Assembly: GCA_050015495.1 (NCBI GenBank)
Contig: JBEKBH010000021.1
Location: 1 to 64,000, forward strand
Reading direction: 5' to 3'
Length of the DNA stretch: 64,000 nucleotides
From: Palsa-1439 sp050015495
Lineage (GTDB): Bacteria > Verrucomicrobiota > Verrucomicrobiia > Palsa-1439
Position numbers and translations under genes: made by a program. Every line of letters starts with the position of its first letter. Within the stretch, counting starts at the first letter, position 1. Below, in pieces: positions 1 through 8,275 of this stretch. The notes under the pieces are model-generated. The model was not told the origin of the DNA, did not search any database, and saw nothing but the letters and a program-made list of their open reading frames with translations.

Positions 1-169
1 CAGGGTGGCGTTGTTCTATGCGCCAATTGTCATCGGCGGACGCGGCGCGGTCGCGGTGGTCGCGGGCAAAGGCGCTTCGAGGGTCGGGAAGGCGATGCGA
101 CTTCGGGATTGTCGATGGCGGCGTGTCGGCAGGGACGAGATGCTCTTGGAAGCGAGCGTGGCGCGATGA
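1..169 (+). CDS. ribD: RibD C-terminus (partial, runs off left edge): pyrimidine reductase domain
   Basis: Only the last 55 residues are in the window, read in frame from base 2 to a TGA at 167-169. They begin RVALFYAPIVIGGRG and continue through GKGASRVGKAMRLRD to a WRRVG segment. This matches, from family knowledge, the end of the reductase domain of RibD (deaminase/reductase of riboflavin synthesis), where 'YAPkliGG' and a closing 'vrrvG-D-l' strand are typical. The stop overlaps the start of the next gene in an ATGA, so the two are translationally coupled. The presence of ribE 930 bases further on supports a riboflavin operon. The deaminase part and the start codon lie outside the window. 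Confidence 0.75.
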   Translation, partial: RVALFYAPIVIGGRGAVAVVAGKGASRVGKAMRLRDCRWRRVGRDEMLLEASVAR

Positions 170-1101
170 TTCTTGTGGTCGGTTTGTCGCCCGCATGGCA
201 ACGGACACTCGTGTTTGAAGAGCTCGTTACCGGCAAGGTCAACCGCGCGACGCATGTCGACGAGACGGCGTCTGGCAAGGGAGTGAACGTCGCGCGCGTG
301 GCGTCGATCCTCGGCGCGGACGTGCGGCTGTTGACGGTGGCGGGTGGCGCTCGCGGTCGGTTGCTCCGCGCGAAACTAGGGCGGGAACAATTCGGCACGC
401 GCATCGTGCGAGTGGAAGCTGAGACGCGAATTTGCCAGACGCTGCTGGGCGGTGATGGCGCGACGGAGTTGGTGGAAGAATCGGGGGCGTTGACGTCGGT
501 CGAGGTGAGGAACGTGCGGCGCGCGTTTGGAGCGGAGGCGCGGAGGGCGAGGTTGGTCGTCCTGACGGGAACGGTGCCCGACGGTTGCGGGGACGATTTT
601 TATGCGCGGTTAGTCACCGAATCGCGACGGCTGGGCGTTCCCGTGCTGATCGACGCGCAGACGGCGCAACTCCGGAATGCGTTGAAGCGCCGACCCTTTC
701 TCGTGAAGATCAATTGCGATGAACTGGCGGCGGCAACGCGGGTAAACGCCGAGGACAAAGCTGCCATGTCGCGCGCGCTGCGCCGGTTGGTCAGGGAAGG
801 GCCTCAGCACGCCGTGATCACCGATGGCGCGAAGAGCGTACAGGCATCCGCGAAGCCCGGGCGCGCGGTGACGACGTGGAAGCCGCCACGGGTGAAAGCG
901 AAAAACCCGGTCGGCTCCGGCGACGCGGTGATGGCCGGGATTGCAGTCGGGTTGTGGCGCGGTAAGTCGGTGGCGGAAGCCGTCCGTCTCGGAATAGCCT
1001 GTGGCGCGGCGAATGCCATGACCGTGGAGCCGGGTTTCGTGCGAGTCGCGGACGTGAAAAGACTTTGCTCGACACACAAGAATCGCATCCCTATCGTTTG
1101 A
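166..1101 (+). CDS. PfkB-family sugar kinase (1-phosphofructokinase/tagatose-6-phosphate kinase type)
   Basis: The protein has 311 residues and belongs to the ribokinase/PfkB fold, closest in style to FruK/LacC hexose-phosphate kinases. The N-terminal signature is SGKGVNVAR at residues 36-44; relatives usually have GGKGxNVA, so one Gly is Ser here. The C-terminal signature NPVGSGDAVMAG contains the catalytic Asp of GSGD at residue 253. I chose ATG 166 because it forms an ATGA overlap with the ribD stop and MILVVGLSPAW is the normal family start; a longer reading from ATG 109 would add 19 low-complexity residues. It sits between ribD and ribE, 3 nt before ribE, an odd place for a hexose-phosphate kinase. 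The substrate is not determinable from sequence. Confidence 0.88.
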   Translation: MILVVGLSPAWQRTLVFEELVTGKVNRATHVDETASGKGVNVARVASILGADVRLLTVAGGARGRLLRAKLGREQFGTRIVRVEAETRICQTLLGGDGATELVEESGALTSVEVRNVRRAFGAEARRARLVVLTGTVPDGCGDDFYARLVTESRRLGVPVLIDAQTAQLRNALKRRPFLVKINCDELAAATRVNAEDKAAMSRALRRLVREGPQHAVITDGAKSVQASAKPGRAVTTWKPPRVKAKNPVGSGDAVMAGIAVGLWRGKSVAEAVRLGIACGAANAMTVEPGFVRVADVKRLCSTHKNRIPIV

Positions 1102-1104
1102 GCC

Positions 1105-1710
1105 ATGTTTACGGGAATCGTTGAAGAAGCGGGCGTCGTCGAGAAAATCCGTCCGGGCAAGCGGTCGACGGAATTGATCGTTCGCGCGCCAAAGGTTGGC
1201 CGATCACTTCGCGTCGGCAACAGCGTCGCAATCAATGGCGCGTGCCTCACCGTCGTCGGATCGCGGGGCGGCGTGTTGAGGTTTGACGTGCTCGACGAGA
1301 CACTCCGGCGGACAAACCTCGAATTCGTCCGACGCGGTTCCTTCGTCAATCTGGAGCGACCACTGCGCGCTGATGCGCGGCTCGACGGGCATTTTGTGCT
1401 CGGCCACGTGGATGCGCGGGGCAAGGTGCGACGGTTTGAACGTGACGGCAAAGATTACGTGCTGGATGTCGAAGCGCCCGCTTCGGTGATGCGCTATATC
1501 GTCGAGAAAGGGTCGGTCGCCATCGACGGCATCAGCCTGACCGTCGCGGGGATCGGTCGTAACTGGTTCCGTATCTGGATCATCCCGCACACGCGGGACG
1601 TCACGAACCTGCGGGCGTGCCGGGAAGATGATTTGGTGAATCTGGAAGCGGACATACTTGGCAAATACGTCGATCAGCTCATGGGAAAACGGGGTGGGGC
1701 GCGGCGTTGA
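1105..1710 (+). CDS. ribE: Riboflavin synthase, alpha chain
   Basis: It dismutates two 6,7-dimethyl-8-ribityllumazine molecules to riboflavin and the pyrimidine precursor, the last step of riboflavin synthesis in the cytosol. The 201 residues form the expected two tandem lumazine-binding barrels. The first begins MFTGIVEEAG and contains NGACLTVV near residues 44-51. The second begins with LDGHFVLGHVD at 93-103 and contains DGISLTVAG at 141-149. A C-terminal helix follows. Length is normal for the family (about 200-215). It starts 3 nt after the PfkB kinase gene and forms an operon with the partial ribD. The E. coli name for this enzyme is ribC. Confidence 0.95.
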   Translation: MFTGIVEEAGVVEKIRPGKRSTELIVRAPKVGRSLRVGNSVAINGACLTVVGSRGGVLRFDVLDETLRRTNLEFVRRGSFVNLERPLRADARLDGHFVLGHVDARGKVRRFERDGKDYVLDVEAPASVMRYIVEKGSVAIDGISLTVAGIGRNWFRIWIIPHTRDVTNLRACREDDLVNLEADILGKYVDQLMGKRGGARR

Positions 1711-1735
1711 CACATTGTGCGCGTCCATTTACACT
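1707..1735 (+). promoter_or_regulatory. Candidate sigma-70 promoter for the zinc-ribbon gene
   Basis: A perfect TTGACA (1707-1712) is followed after 17 bases by TACACT (1730-1735). It overlaps the ribE stop codon and lies about 20 bases upstream of the next start at 1757. Spacing and -35 match the consensus; the -10 has two mismatches. Confidence 0.5.
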
Positions 1736-1756
1736 TATTGATGTAGGAAGGATGTC

Positions 1757-2464
1757 ATGCTGCCAGCTCTCGAAAAACTCCTGCTAGTGCAGGACCGTGA
1801 CCGGCGGATTGCGCAACTCAAGATGGAACGGATGCGCATTCCCGAACAGGTCGCGGCGGCGGAACAACGCCTGAAGGCGGAGTCTGCTCGTTTGGATGGT
1901 TTGCGGGATGAGGCGAAACACCTCGAAGCCGAGCGGAAGAAATGGGAGATTGACGCCGAGTCGAAGCGCACCCAGATAACGAAGTACCGGACGCAGCTCT
2001 CCCTAATCAAGTCGAACACCGAATACCAGGCGCTGCTGAAGGAAATCGCCAGGGTCGAACGGGAAATCGATGAGATTGAGACGCATGAGTTGGAAGTGAT
2101 GGAGAAGGGTGACGAACTTCAGCCTTCGGTGAAGACAGAGCAGGTTACGCTGAAGGAGATCACGGCCAAAGTGGAGGCCGAGCGGGCCGATCTTCAGAAG
2201 CGCATCGCCATTATCGATCAGGACCTGAAACAAGTGCTGGCGGAGCGACAGCAACTTGCCCAAGAGGTCGATCCCGATGCGTTGAACCGCTATGAGCGGC
2301 TGATGCGCAGCAAGAGCGATTTTGCGATTGTTCCGATCCGTAACGGGAATTGTGGCGGGTGCCATCTGAATATCCCGCCGCAACTGGCCCACAACGCCAA
2401 GCACGGGACCGAGTTGACCAGTTGCGATTACTGCGGGCGCATTCTATATTGGCAGCCGGAATGA
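1757..2464 (+). CDS. Coiled-coil protein with C4-type zinc ribbon (CdsZ/DUF164-like)
   Basis: The 235 residues form a long charged helical hairpin (about 1-180, heptad-like, rich in Glu/Lys/Arg) followed by a C4 zinc ribbon with Cys199, Cys202, Cys223 and Cys226 (CGGC...CDYC). This is the layout of the widespread 'zf-RING_7/C4-type zinc ribbon' family. Chlamydial relatives have been linked to nucleic acid binding and to type III secretion, but the general role is unsettled. Start ATG 1757 follows an aggaagg-type Shine-Dalgarno at about 1746. It lies directly upstream of rnpB, a neighbourhood common in several phyla. Family assignment is firm; function is not. Confidence 0.85.
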   Translation: MLPALEKLLLVQDRDRRIAQLKMERMRIPEQVAAAEQRLKAESARLDGLRDEAKHLEAERKKWEIDAESKRTQITKYRTQLSLIKSNTEYQALLKEIARVEREIDEIETHELEVMEKGDELQPSVKTEQVTLKEITAKVEAERADLQKRIAIIDQDLKQVLAERQQLAQEVDPDALNRYERLMRSKSDFAIVPIRNGNCGGCHLNIPPQLAHNAKHGTELTSCDYCGRILYWQPE

Positions 2465-2501
2465 TGGCGCGCCAGCGTGTTGTTTGATTTGAATTCGATT
2501 T

Positions 2502-2861
<360 letters not shown>

Positions 2862-2873
2862 AATGAACGGATG

Positions 2874-2900
2874 GCGGGGGTGACACCAGGTCACCCCCGC
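2874..2900 (+). terminator. Intrinsic terminator-like hairpin after rnpB
   Basis: A perfect 11-bp stem, GCGGGGGTGAC (2874-2884) with GTCACCCCCGC (2890-2900), has a 5-nt loop. It is followed by TGCCAATTTCTT, so the U tract is weak and interrupted. The next start codon is only 15 nt downstream, so it could also act as an attenuator or stabilising 3' hairpin. Confidence 0.65.
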
Positions 2901-2914
2901 TGCCAATTTCTTAG

Positions 2915-3421
2915 ATGCACTACCCACTGTTTCTCGATCTCGCGGACCAACCCGTCGTGGTCATTGGCGCGGGCGGTGTCGCGACACGCAAGATCCACAC
3001 GCTGCTTGGCGCAAAAGCGCGGGTGACCGTCATCAGTCCCGAAGCCAACGCAACGATCCGCCGGCTGGCACAAAGCAACCGGGTTCGGTGGGTGCGTCGA
3101 CCGTACCGGCGGGGGGATCTGCGTAGCGCGTCCCTGGCAATTGCCGCCACGAACGATCTGGCCATCAATGAGTCTGTGTGCGTGGAAGCGAAGCGTCTCC
3201 GGGTGCTTGTCAATTGTATTGCCCCGCCGTCGGCCGGCAATTTCATCGTGCCGTCTCACGTGCGTCGCGGCGGGATTTCTCTCGCGATTTCGACGGGAGG
3301 AGTGAGTCCGGCGTTTGCCAAGCGGTTGCGCCGTGATCTTGAACGATTCCTTGGTCACGGGTATCCTCGGCTGCTCAGAAGGATGAGCGCGGCCCGCCGC
3401 GTGAAGAAGAAGGCATTATGA
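2915..3421 (+). CDS. Precorrin-2 dehydrogenase / sirohydrochlorin ferrochelatase (siroheme synthase N-terminal domain)
   Basis: It oxidises precorrin-2 and inserts iron to make siroheme (Met8/SirC/CysG-N family). The 168 residues begin with the family's MHYPLFLDLADQPVVVIGAG, whose NAD-binding Rossmann loop GxGGVA lies at 18-23. The Ala-Thr-Asn-Asp segment near residue 87 and a CIAPPSAGNFIVPS stretch are characteristic. The length fits a stand-alone domain without the methyltransferase half, which is supplied by the cobA-hemD fusion five genes on. The stop overlaps the next gene by ATGA. Whether it also chelates iron cannot be read from sequence. Confidence 0.9.
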   Translation: MHYPLFLDLADQPVVVIGAGGVATRKIHTLLGAKARVTVISPEANATIRRLAQSNRVRWVRRPYRRGDLRSASLAIAATNDLAINESVCVEAKRLRVLVNCIAPPSAGNFIVPSHVRRGGISLAISTGGVSPAFAKRLRRDLERFLGHGYPRLLRRMSAARRVKKKAL

Positions 3422-4215
3422 CCGACCGAACATTTCTCTGGCTGGCACTGGTTTTTTATGGCGCCAGTTGCATTGTGACCCTCCGACGCCTGCGGTCGGC
3501 CGGTGGCGGACCGGGCTTGCAACAGGCGAATTACGCGGCCATGGCGGCCGGGTTTGTGTTGCATACGGTCTTCCTGTACCTGCGCGGCCGGGCACTCGGA
3601 CGTTGCCCGTTGACGAACCTGTTCGAGACGCAGGTGTTCGTTACCTGGGCGGCTGTGCTTTTCTTTCTGCTGATTGGGCCATCGTACCGGGTTTCGTTCC
3701 TTGGCGCGTTCACCGCGCCGCTGGTATTGGTGATTTGCCTGGCGGCGCTGTTGCTGCCCGTGGACGTGGTGAGCGCCCAGCCGCCGTCGCGGAGCGCGTG
3801 GGTCGAGTTACACGCCGCGATCGCGGTCCTGGCGTACGGCGCGTTTGCCCTGGCATTTGTCACCGGCGCCATGTACCTGTTTCAAGAGCGTCAACTCAAA
3901 ACGCGACGGCTGACATCCTCCTTCCTGCTTCTGCCGTCGATCGAACAACTCGACGTCATCCATTTCCGATTGCTGATCATGGGGTTTGCGATGCTGACCG
4001 CGGGCATGGTGGGTGGCATCATCTCGTATCACATTGTAGGTCATTGGACGATCCCGAAGATCATCTGGGCATCCTCGGTGTGGGTGCTGTACGGCGCACT
4101 CGTTGCCGCGCGAGGGTTGTGGACATTGCGGGGGCGAAAGGTGGCACTGGCGTCGATGGCGTCCTTTGCGCTCATGCTCATCGGATTTTGGGGTGTCAAC
4201 CTGTTCCAGCCATGA
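3418..4215 (+). CDS. Cytochrome c assembly/HemX-like inner membrane protein (CcsA family)
   Basis: A 265-residue polytopic protein with about eight hydrophobic spans. The conserved block WVELHAAIAVLAYGAF followed by GAMYLFQERQLK is typical of the CcsA/CcmC/HemX superfamily, and the C-terminal WGVNLF is common in HemX-type members. HemX proteins next to hemA have been implicated in controlling glutamyl-tRNA reductase level, while CcsA is part of system II haem export for cytochrome c. Position between siroheme synthase and hemA, with ATGA overlaps on both sides, favours the HemX assignment. I cannot distinguish regulatory from cytochrome c assembly roles. Confidence 0.82.
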   Translation: MTDRTFLWLALVFYGASCIVTLRRLRSAGGGPGLQQANYAAMAAGFVLHTVFLYLRGRALGRCPLTNLFETQVFVTWAAVLFFLLIGPSYRVSFLGAFTAPLVLVICLAALLLPVDVVSAQPPSRSAWVELHAAIAVLAYGAFALAFVTGAMYLFQERQLKTRRLTSSFLLLPSIEQLDVIHFRLLIMGFAMLTAGMVGGIISYHIVGHWTIPKIIWASSVWVLYGALVAARGLWTLRGRKVALASMASFALMLIGFWGVNLFQP

Positions 4216-5306
4216 ACCTGATTGTCATCGGCTTGAATCATCGAAGCGCGCCCGTCGAAGTGCGCGAACAACTGGCCTTCGCCAAGACGAGCCTCGGCGA
4301 CGCGCACACCCGGTTGCTGGCCGCCAGCCCGTTGCACGAGACGGTGATCCTATCGACGTGCAACCGGGTGGAAGTGTATGCTCTCGCGGAGAACGCCAGT
4401 GAAGCCGCCCGCTCGGTCCGGGAGTTTCTCCATGACCATCACCGCCTGACCGATCGCCTGGACGCCCATCTCTACGAGCATCGTGACGACTCGTGCATCC
4501 ACCATCTGCTCGAAGTCGCTTGCGGGCTCGACTCCATGGTGCTCGGCGAGACGGAGATCTTTGGCCAGGTGAAAGACGCGTACTCCGTCGCGCAAGTCGC
4601 CGGTACAACCGGGGTGGTCCTCAATCGCGTTTTCCAAAAGGCGTTCTCCGCCGCCAAGCATATCCGGTCCACCACCGCCATCGCGCGCGGCTCGACTTCC
4701 GTCGGCACGGTTGCGGTCGACCTCGCGGAAAAGATCTTCGGCAAACTGCGGAAGTGCGCCGTGATGGTCATCGGCACCGGGCAAATGAGCGAAGCGACGG
4801 CGCGCGCCCTTCAGAGTCGCGGCGCCGGCGCCATTCTGGTCTGCAGTCGCGCGCACGAACGGGCCGAGGCGCTGGCCGTCCAACTTCAGGGACGGGCAAT
4901 CTCCTATGACCAGTGGCCGAGCGAATTTCCCGAGGTTGACATTGTTATCAGCTCGACAGCCGCGCCACACCCGATCCTCACCAAGGAGAAGCTTGCGCCG
5001 TTGATGAGAATCCGCCGGCAGCGTCCGCTGTTCCTCATCGATATCGCGGTGCCCCGCGACATCGAGCGCGCGTGCGACGAGTTGGACGGCGTGTACCTAT
5101 ATGACATCGATGATCTTCAACAGATCGCGCGGGAGAACATGGCGGCACGCGAACGTGAGATCGCCGCATGCCAGGTGCTAATTGCCCAGCATGTGCGTCG
5201 TCTCGCGGATTGGCTGGAGAGCAACCGTGAGGCTGTCGAGGAGCGATACCGCCGCCGGGCCGCCGACACGCCGCTACCCAATCCCGCCCGGCCCCAGGTC
5301 TCATGA
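4212..5306 (+). CDS. hemA: Glutamyl-tRNA reductase
   Basis: The first committed enzyme of C5 tetrapyrrole synthesis reduces glutamyl-tRNA to glutamate-1-semialdehyde using NADPH. The 364-residue protein starts MNLIVIGLNHRSAPVE and carries STCNRVEVY with catalytic Cys50. It also has CGLDSMVLGETEIFGQVK, the NADPH-binding VIGTGQM segment and a C-terminal dimerisation helix. The open frame extends far upstream to 3468, but that part only shadows the preceding gene. ATG 4212 is chosen because it forms an ATGA overlap with the HemX-like stop and matches the family N-terminus. hemL is not in the window. Confidence 0.96.
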   Translation: MNLIVIGLNHRSAPVEVREQLAFAKTSLGDAHTRLLAASPLHETVILSTCNRVEVYALAENASEAARSVREFLHDHHRLTDRLDAHLYEHRDDSCIHHLLEVACGLDSMVLGETEIFGQVKDAYSVAQVAGTTGVVLNRVFQKAFSAAKHIRSTTAIARGSTSVGTVAVDLAEKIFGKLRKCAVMVIGTGQMSEATARALQSRGAGAILVCSRAHERAEALAVQLQGRAISYDQWPSEFPEVDIVISSTAAPHPILTKEKLAPLMRIRRQRPLFLIDIAVPRDIERACDELDGVYLYDIDDLQQIARENMAAREREIAACQVLIAQHVRRLADWLESNREAVEERYRRRAADTPLPNPARPQVS

Positions 5307-6202
5307 AGCCGTTACTCATTGGCACGCGTGGCAGCCCGCTGGCATTGGCGCAGGTGGAGATTATCCGTGGGCTGCTGCGGAAAGCGAACCCGGCGCTCCG
5401 GTCGGAAACCAAGATCATCAAGACCAGCGGGGATAACTTCGCGAATCTTTCGCTTGTCACCGGCGGTGGCAAGGGATTGTTTACAAAGGAAATCGAGGAA
5501 CAGCTTCTCAACGGCGACATTGACGTGGCCGTGCACAGCATGAAAGACCTCCCGACCGTGTTACCTGACGGGCTGACCATCGGCGCGGTCCCGCCGCGCG
5601 AAGATGCCCACGACGTGTTCATTTCGAAAGCGTTCCAATCAATTCCGGAGTTGCCAAACGGCGCCCGCGTCGCCACCAGCAGCATCCGGCGTCGCGCACA
5701 GCTCCTGGCGCAAAGGCCCGACCTGCACATCGAGGAAATCCGCGGCAACGTCGAAACGCGACTGCGTAAACTCGCCGAGAATGACTCGATGGATGTCCTC
5801 ATCCTTGCCGCCGCCGGATTGCGACGGCTCGGCTTCTGGAAGAAATTTGGGAAGTTTCACTGGCAGGAGATCGGGTTCGATACAATGATTCCCGCAGTAG
5901 GGCAGGGGGCCATCGCCTGTGAGGTGCGCGAGGCGGACACCGGGACACGCGCAGCGTTGGCAGGCATCCACGACGCGAACACGGCGGCGTGCGTGACCGC
6001 CGAACGGGCTTTCCTGCGGGCATTGGGCGGCGGCTGTCAAGTGCCGTACGCGGCTCATGCCGTGGTCGAAGGCGGCCAACTGCATTTGGTCGGCGCGACG
6101 TTCACCCCCGACGGCAAGAACGTCAGGCGCGTGGATATTGCCGGGCCGATGAATGACCCGGCAGCGTTGGGCGAGCGAGCGGCGAAGCAGGTTCTCAAAT
6201 GA
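5303..6202 (+). CDS. hemC: Porphobilinogen deaminase (hydroxymethylbilane synthase)
   Basis: It polymerises four porphobilinogen units into hydroxymethylbilane on a covalent dipyrromethane cofactor. The 299 residues start KPLLIGTRGSPLALAQ. They include VHSMKDLP with catalytic Asp82, the Arg-rich SSIRRRAQ near 126-133, and LGGGCQVPYAAHA with cofactor-anchoring Cys245. Length and motif order are standard. The start overlaps the hemA stop by ATGA, and the stop overlaps the next gene in the same way, so expression is coupled along the pathway. Confidence 0.97.
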   Translation: MKPLLIGTRGSPLALAQVEIIRGLLRKANPALRSETKIIKTSGDNFANLSLVTGGGKGLFTKEIEEQLLNGDIDVAVHSMKDLPTVLPDGLTIGAVPPREDAHDVFISKAFQSIPELPNGARVATSSIRRRAQLLAQRPDLHIEEIRGNVETRLRKLAENDSMDVLILAAAGLRRLGFWKKFGKFHWQEIGFDTMIPAVGQGAIACEVREADTGTRAALAGIHDANTAACVTAERAFLRALGGGCQVPYAAHAVVEGGQLHLVGATFTPDGKNVRRVDIAGPMNDPAALGERAAKQVLK

Positions 6203-7728
6203 CGAAGAAAGGCAAAGTGTATCTGGTGGGGGCCGGGCCCGGCGACGCTGGCCTGATCACCGTGCGCGGGCTGGAGTGCATCCAACTCGCCGACGTAATT
6301 GTTTACGACAATTTGGTGAATCCATCGCTCCTGAAGCATGCGCGGCCCGACGCGGAGATCATCTTTGCCGGCAAGATGGCGAAAAAGCACACGCTCACGC
6401 AGGACGACATCAATGCCCTGCTTGTTGAGAAAGCGCGGGACGGGAAGATTGTGACGCGCCTGAAAGGGGGCGACCCGTTCGTGTTCGGACGTGGCGGGGA
6501 AGAGGCAATCGAATTGCACAAGGCCGGTTTCAAATTTGAAATCGTGCCCGGGATCAGTTCGTCAATTGCCGCGCCCGCGTACGCGGGCATCCCGGTGACG
6601 CATCGGGCGGTCGCCACGGCCTTTATGGTCATCACGGGGCACGAGGACCCGACAAAGGAAGAGAACCAGGTGGATTGGGCGGGTGTGGCGAAATTCTTCG
6701 GAACGCGCGTCATCCTCATGGGAGTGGAACGCATCGGCACCATTGCCGAGGAACTGGTCCGGCACGGCGCGTCGACGGAAACTCCGGTCGCCATGATTCG
6801 TTGGGGCACCACCGGAAGGCAACAAACAATTCAAGGCACGCTGGCGACCATTGCCGACGTCGCTTCCAAGGCGGATTTCAAACCACCGGCCGTCACGGTC
6901 GTAGGCGAGGTGGCCCGGCTGCGCGAGAACCTGAACTGGTTCGAGCAACGGCCGTTGTTCGGGCGGCGGATCGTCGTCACGCGCAGCCGCGAGCAGGCCA
7001 GCGAGTTGGTGCGTCAACTCAGCGAACTGGGCGCCGATGTGCTGGAGATTCCGACGATTCGCATCCAGCCGCCTCCGAGTCTGGCGCCGTTGCGGGAAGC
7101 CGTGGACGGGCTGGGGGAATACGATTGGTTGGTTTTCACTAGTCCCAACGGCGTGGATGCGTTTTTTCGAGAGTTCTTTGCGCGCCACAAGGACATCCGC
7201 GAGGTCGGTCCCGTGAAGATCGCCGCCATCGGGGCCGTGACCACGCAGAAACTCACCGAGTTGCACTTGGAGGTGGACTTGCAACCCAGGGAGTTCACGA
7301 CCGAGGCATTGCTGGTAGAATTTAAGAAATCAGTGAGTTGCGAGAACCTGAAGATGCTCCTCCCGCGGGCCGACCTGGCGGACCAGCGGCTGGCACGCGG
7401 GTTGGAGGATCTCGGGGCCATCGTGGACGATTTGGACGCATATCAAACCGTGCCTGATACGGAGGATCGCAACGGTCATCGGGCGCGACTGCTCAGCGAA
7501 GGCGCCGACATCGTGACGTTTACCAGTTCGTCCACGGTCGTGAACTTCTGTAATCTGGTGGATGTTCCGGCGCTGGTGAAGCAGTATCCGCAGATGCGAT
7601 TTGCGAGCATCGGGCCGCAGACATCGCAAGCCGCACGCGAGAAGGGATTGGAAGTCGCCGTCGAAGCGAAGGTGCATACCATCCCGGGCCTCGTGGAATC
7701 AATTCTCGCGCTGGTGACGAAGAAATGA
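6199..7728 (+). CDS. Fused uroporphyrinogen-III C-methyltransferase / uroporphyrinogen-III synthase
   Basis: A 509-residue bifunctional enzyme. Residues 1 to about 245 are a SUMT/CobA methyltransferase: GAGPGD at 11-16, KGGDPFVFGRGGEE and the VTHRAVA loop, making precorrin-2 for siroheme. Residues about 255-509 are HemD, which cyclises hydroxymethylbilane: GRRIVVTRSREQA, WLVFTSPNGVDAF, and the closing FTSSSTVVNF and ASIGPQTSQAAR segments. The fusion places the branch-point enzyme and the first siroheme step in one chain. Such cobA-hemD fusions are known in several phyla. It overlaps hemC upstream and the DUF1992 gene downstream by 4 nt. Confidence 0.95.
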   Translation: MTKKGKVYLVGAGPGDAGLITVRGLECIQLADVIVYDNLVNPSLLKHARPDAEIIFAGKMAKKHTLTQDDINALLVEKARDGKIVTRLKGGDPFVFGRGGEEAIELHKAGFKFEIVPGISSSIAAPAYAGIPVTHRAVATAFMVITGHEDPTKEENQVDWAGVAKFFGTRVILMGVERIGTIAEELVRHGASTETPVAMIRWGTTGRQQTIQGTLATIADVASKADFKPPAVTVVGEVARLRENLNWFEQRPLFGRRIVVTRSREQASELVRQLSELGADVLEIPTIRIQPPPSLAPLREAVDGLGEYDWLVFTSPNGVDAFFREFFARHKDIREVGPVKIAAIGAVTTQKLTELHLEVDLQPREFTTEALLVEFKKSVSCENLKMLLPRADLADQRLARGLEDLGAIVDDLDAYQTVPDTEDRNGHRARLLSEGADIVTFTSSSTVVNFCNLVDVPALVKQYPQMRFASIGPQTSQAAREKGLEVAVEAKVHTIPGLVESILALVTKK

Positions 7729-7925
7729 TCGGAGCAATTCCCATCATTGCCGAGAACCGAATCCGCGACGCGATGGAGCGGGGCGAGTTCGACCATCTGG
7801 AAGGCGCCGGCCAGCCGCTGAGTGATATGGATGGGCATTATGACCCTGATTGGTGGCTGAAACGCAAGTTGCAGCGGGAACACTTGACGACAGAGGAGGC
7901 CGTACCGACGCGCCGGAGAACATGA
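7725..7925 (+). CDS. DUF1992 (DnaJ-homologue subfamily C member 28-like) small protein
   Basis: A 66-residue protein whose core, AENRIRDAMERGEFDHLEGAGQPL followed by DPDWWLKRKLQRE, matches the DUF1992 domain found alone in bacteria and in DNAJC28 of eukaryotes. It is at the short end for the family and ends soon after the conserved core. It overlaps cobA-hemD (ATGA at 7725) and the TPR gene (ATGA at 7922). No biochemical role is established for the bacterial form, and its operon position does not by itself link it to haem synthesis. Confidence 0.8.
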   Translation: MIGAIPIIAENRIRDAMERGEFDHLEGAGQPLSDMDGHYDPDWWLKRKLQREHLTTEEAVPTRRRT

Positions 7926-8269
7926 CGAAAGAAGAACACTACGACCAGGGCATGGCGGAATTCGCGATGGCGGAATACGACAGGGCCATCGAGTGTTATC
8001 GAAAAGCCGTTGAGACCGATCCGTCGTACTTCGACGCCTGGCACGCGCTGGGCATGGCTTACCTGCGTGCGAACCGAATCCCCGAGGCGATCGAAGCCGG
8101 CAAACGCGCGATCGAGATCGCTCCCAACGACATGCTCGCGCACACGAGTCTGTCGATGTATTACATGCGCGCCGGCGACAAGGCCATGGCCGAAAAGGAA
8201 AAGGGGCTGGCTACCGTGCTTTCGTGGGGCGGAAAAATCGATCAGCTCGACGACAAACCGAAATCCTAG
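7922..8269 (+). CDS. Small TPR protein
   Basis: A 115-residue protein with about three tetratricopeptide repeats covering residues 4-105, for example AEYDRAIECYRKAVETDPSY and RIPEAIEAGKRAIEIAPND. There is no signal peptide or membrane span, so it is probably a cytosolic protein-protein interaction module. I chose ATG 7922 rather than the upstream ATG at 7850 because it forms an ATGA overlap with the DUF1992 stop, and the 24 extra residues have no repeat character. It is the last gene of the tetrapyrrole operon and converges on sppA 6 nt away. Confidence 0.82.
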   Translation: MTKEEHYDQGMAEFAMAEYDRAIECYRKAVETDPSYFDAWHALGMAYLRANRIPEAIEAGKRAIEIAPNDMLAHTSLSMYYMRAGDKAMAEKEKGLATVLSWGGKIDQLDDKPKS

Positions 8270-8275
8270 CCCGGC

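Noticed and set aside
3468..4211. Long N-terminal extension of hemA in the open frame
   Set aside because: It overlaps the HemX-like gene in another frame, has Arg/Gly-rich shadow composition, and ATG 4212 starts the conserved HemA sequence.
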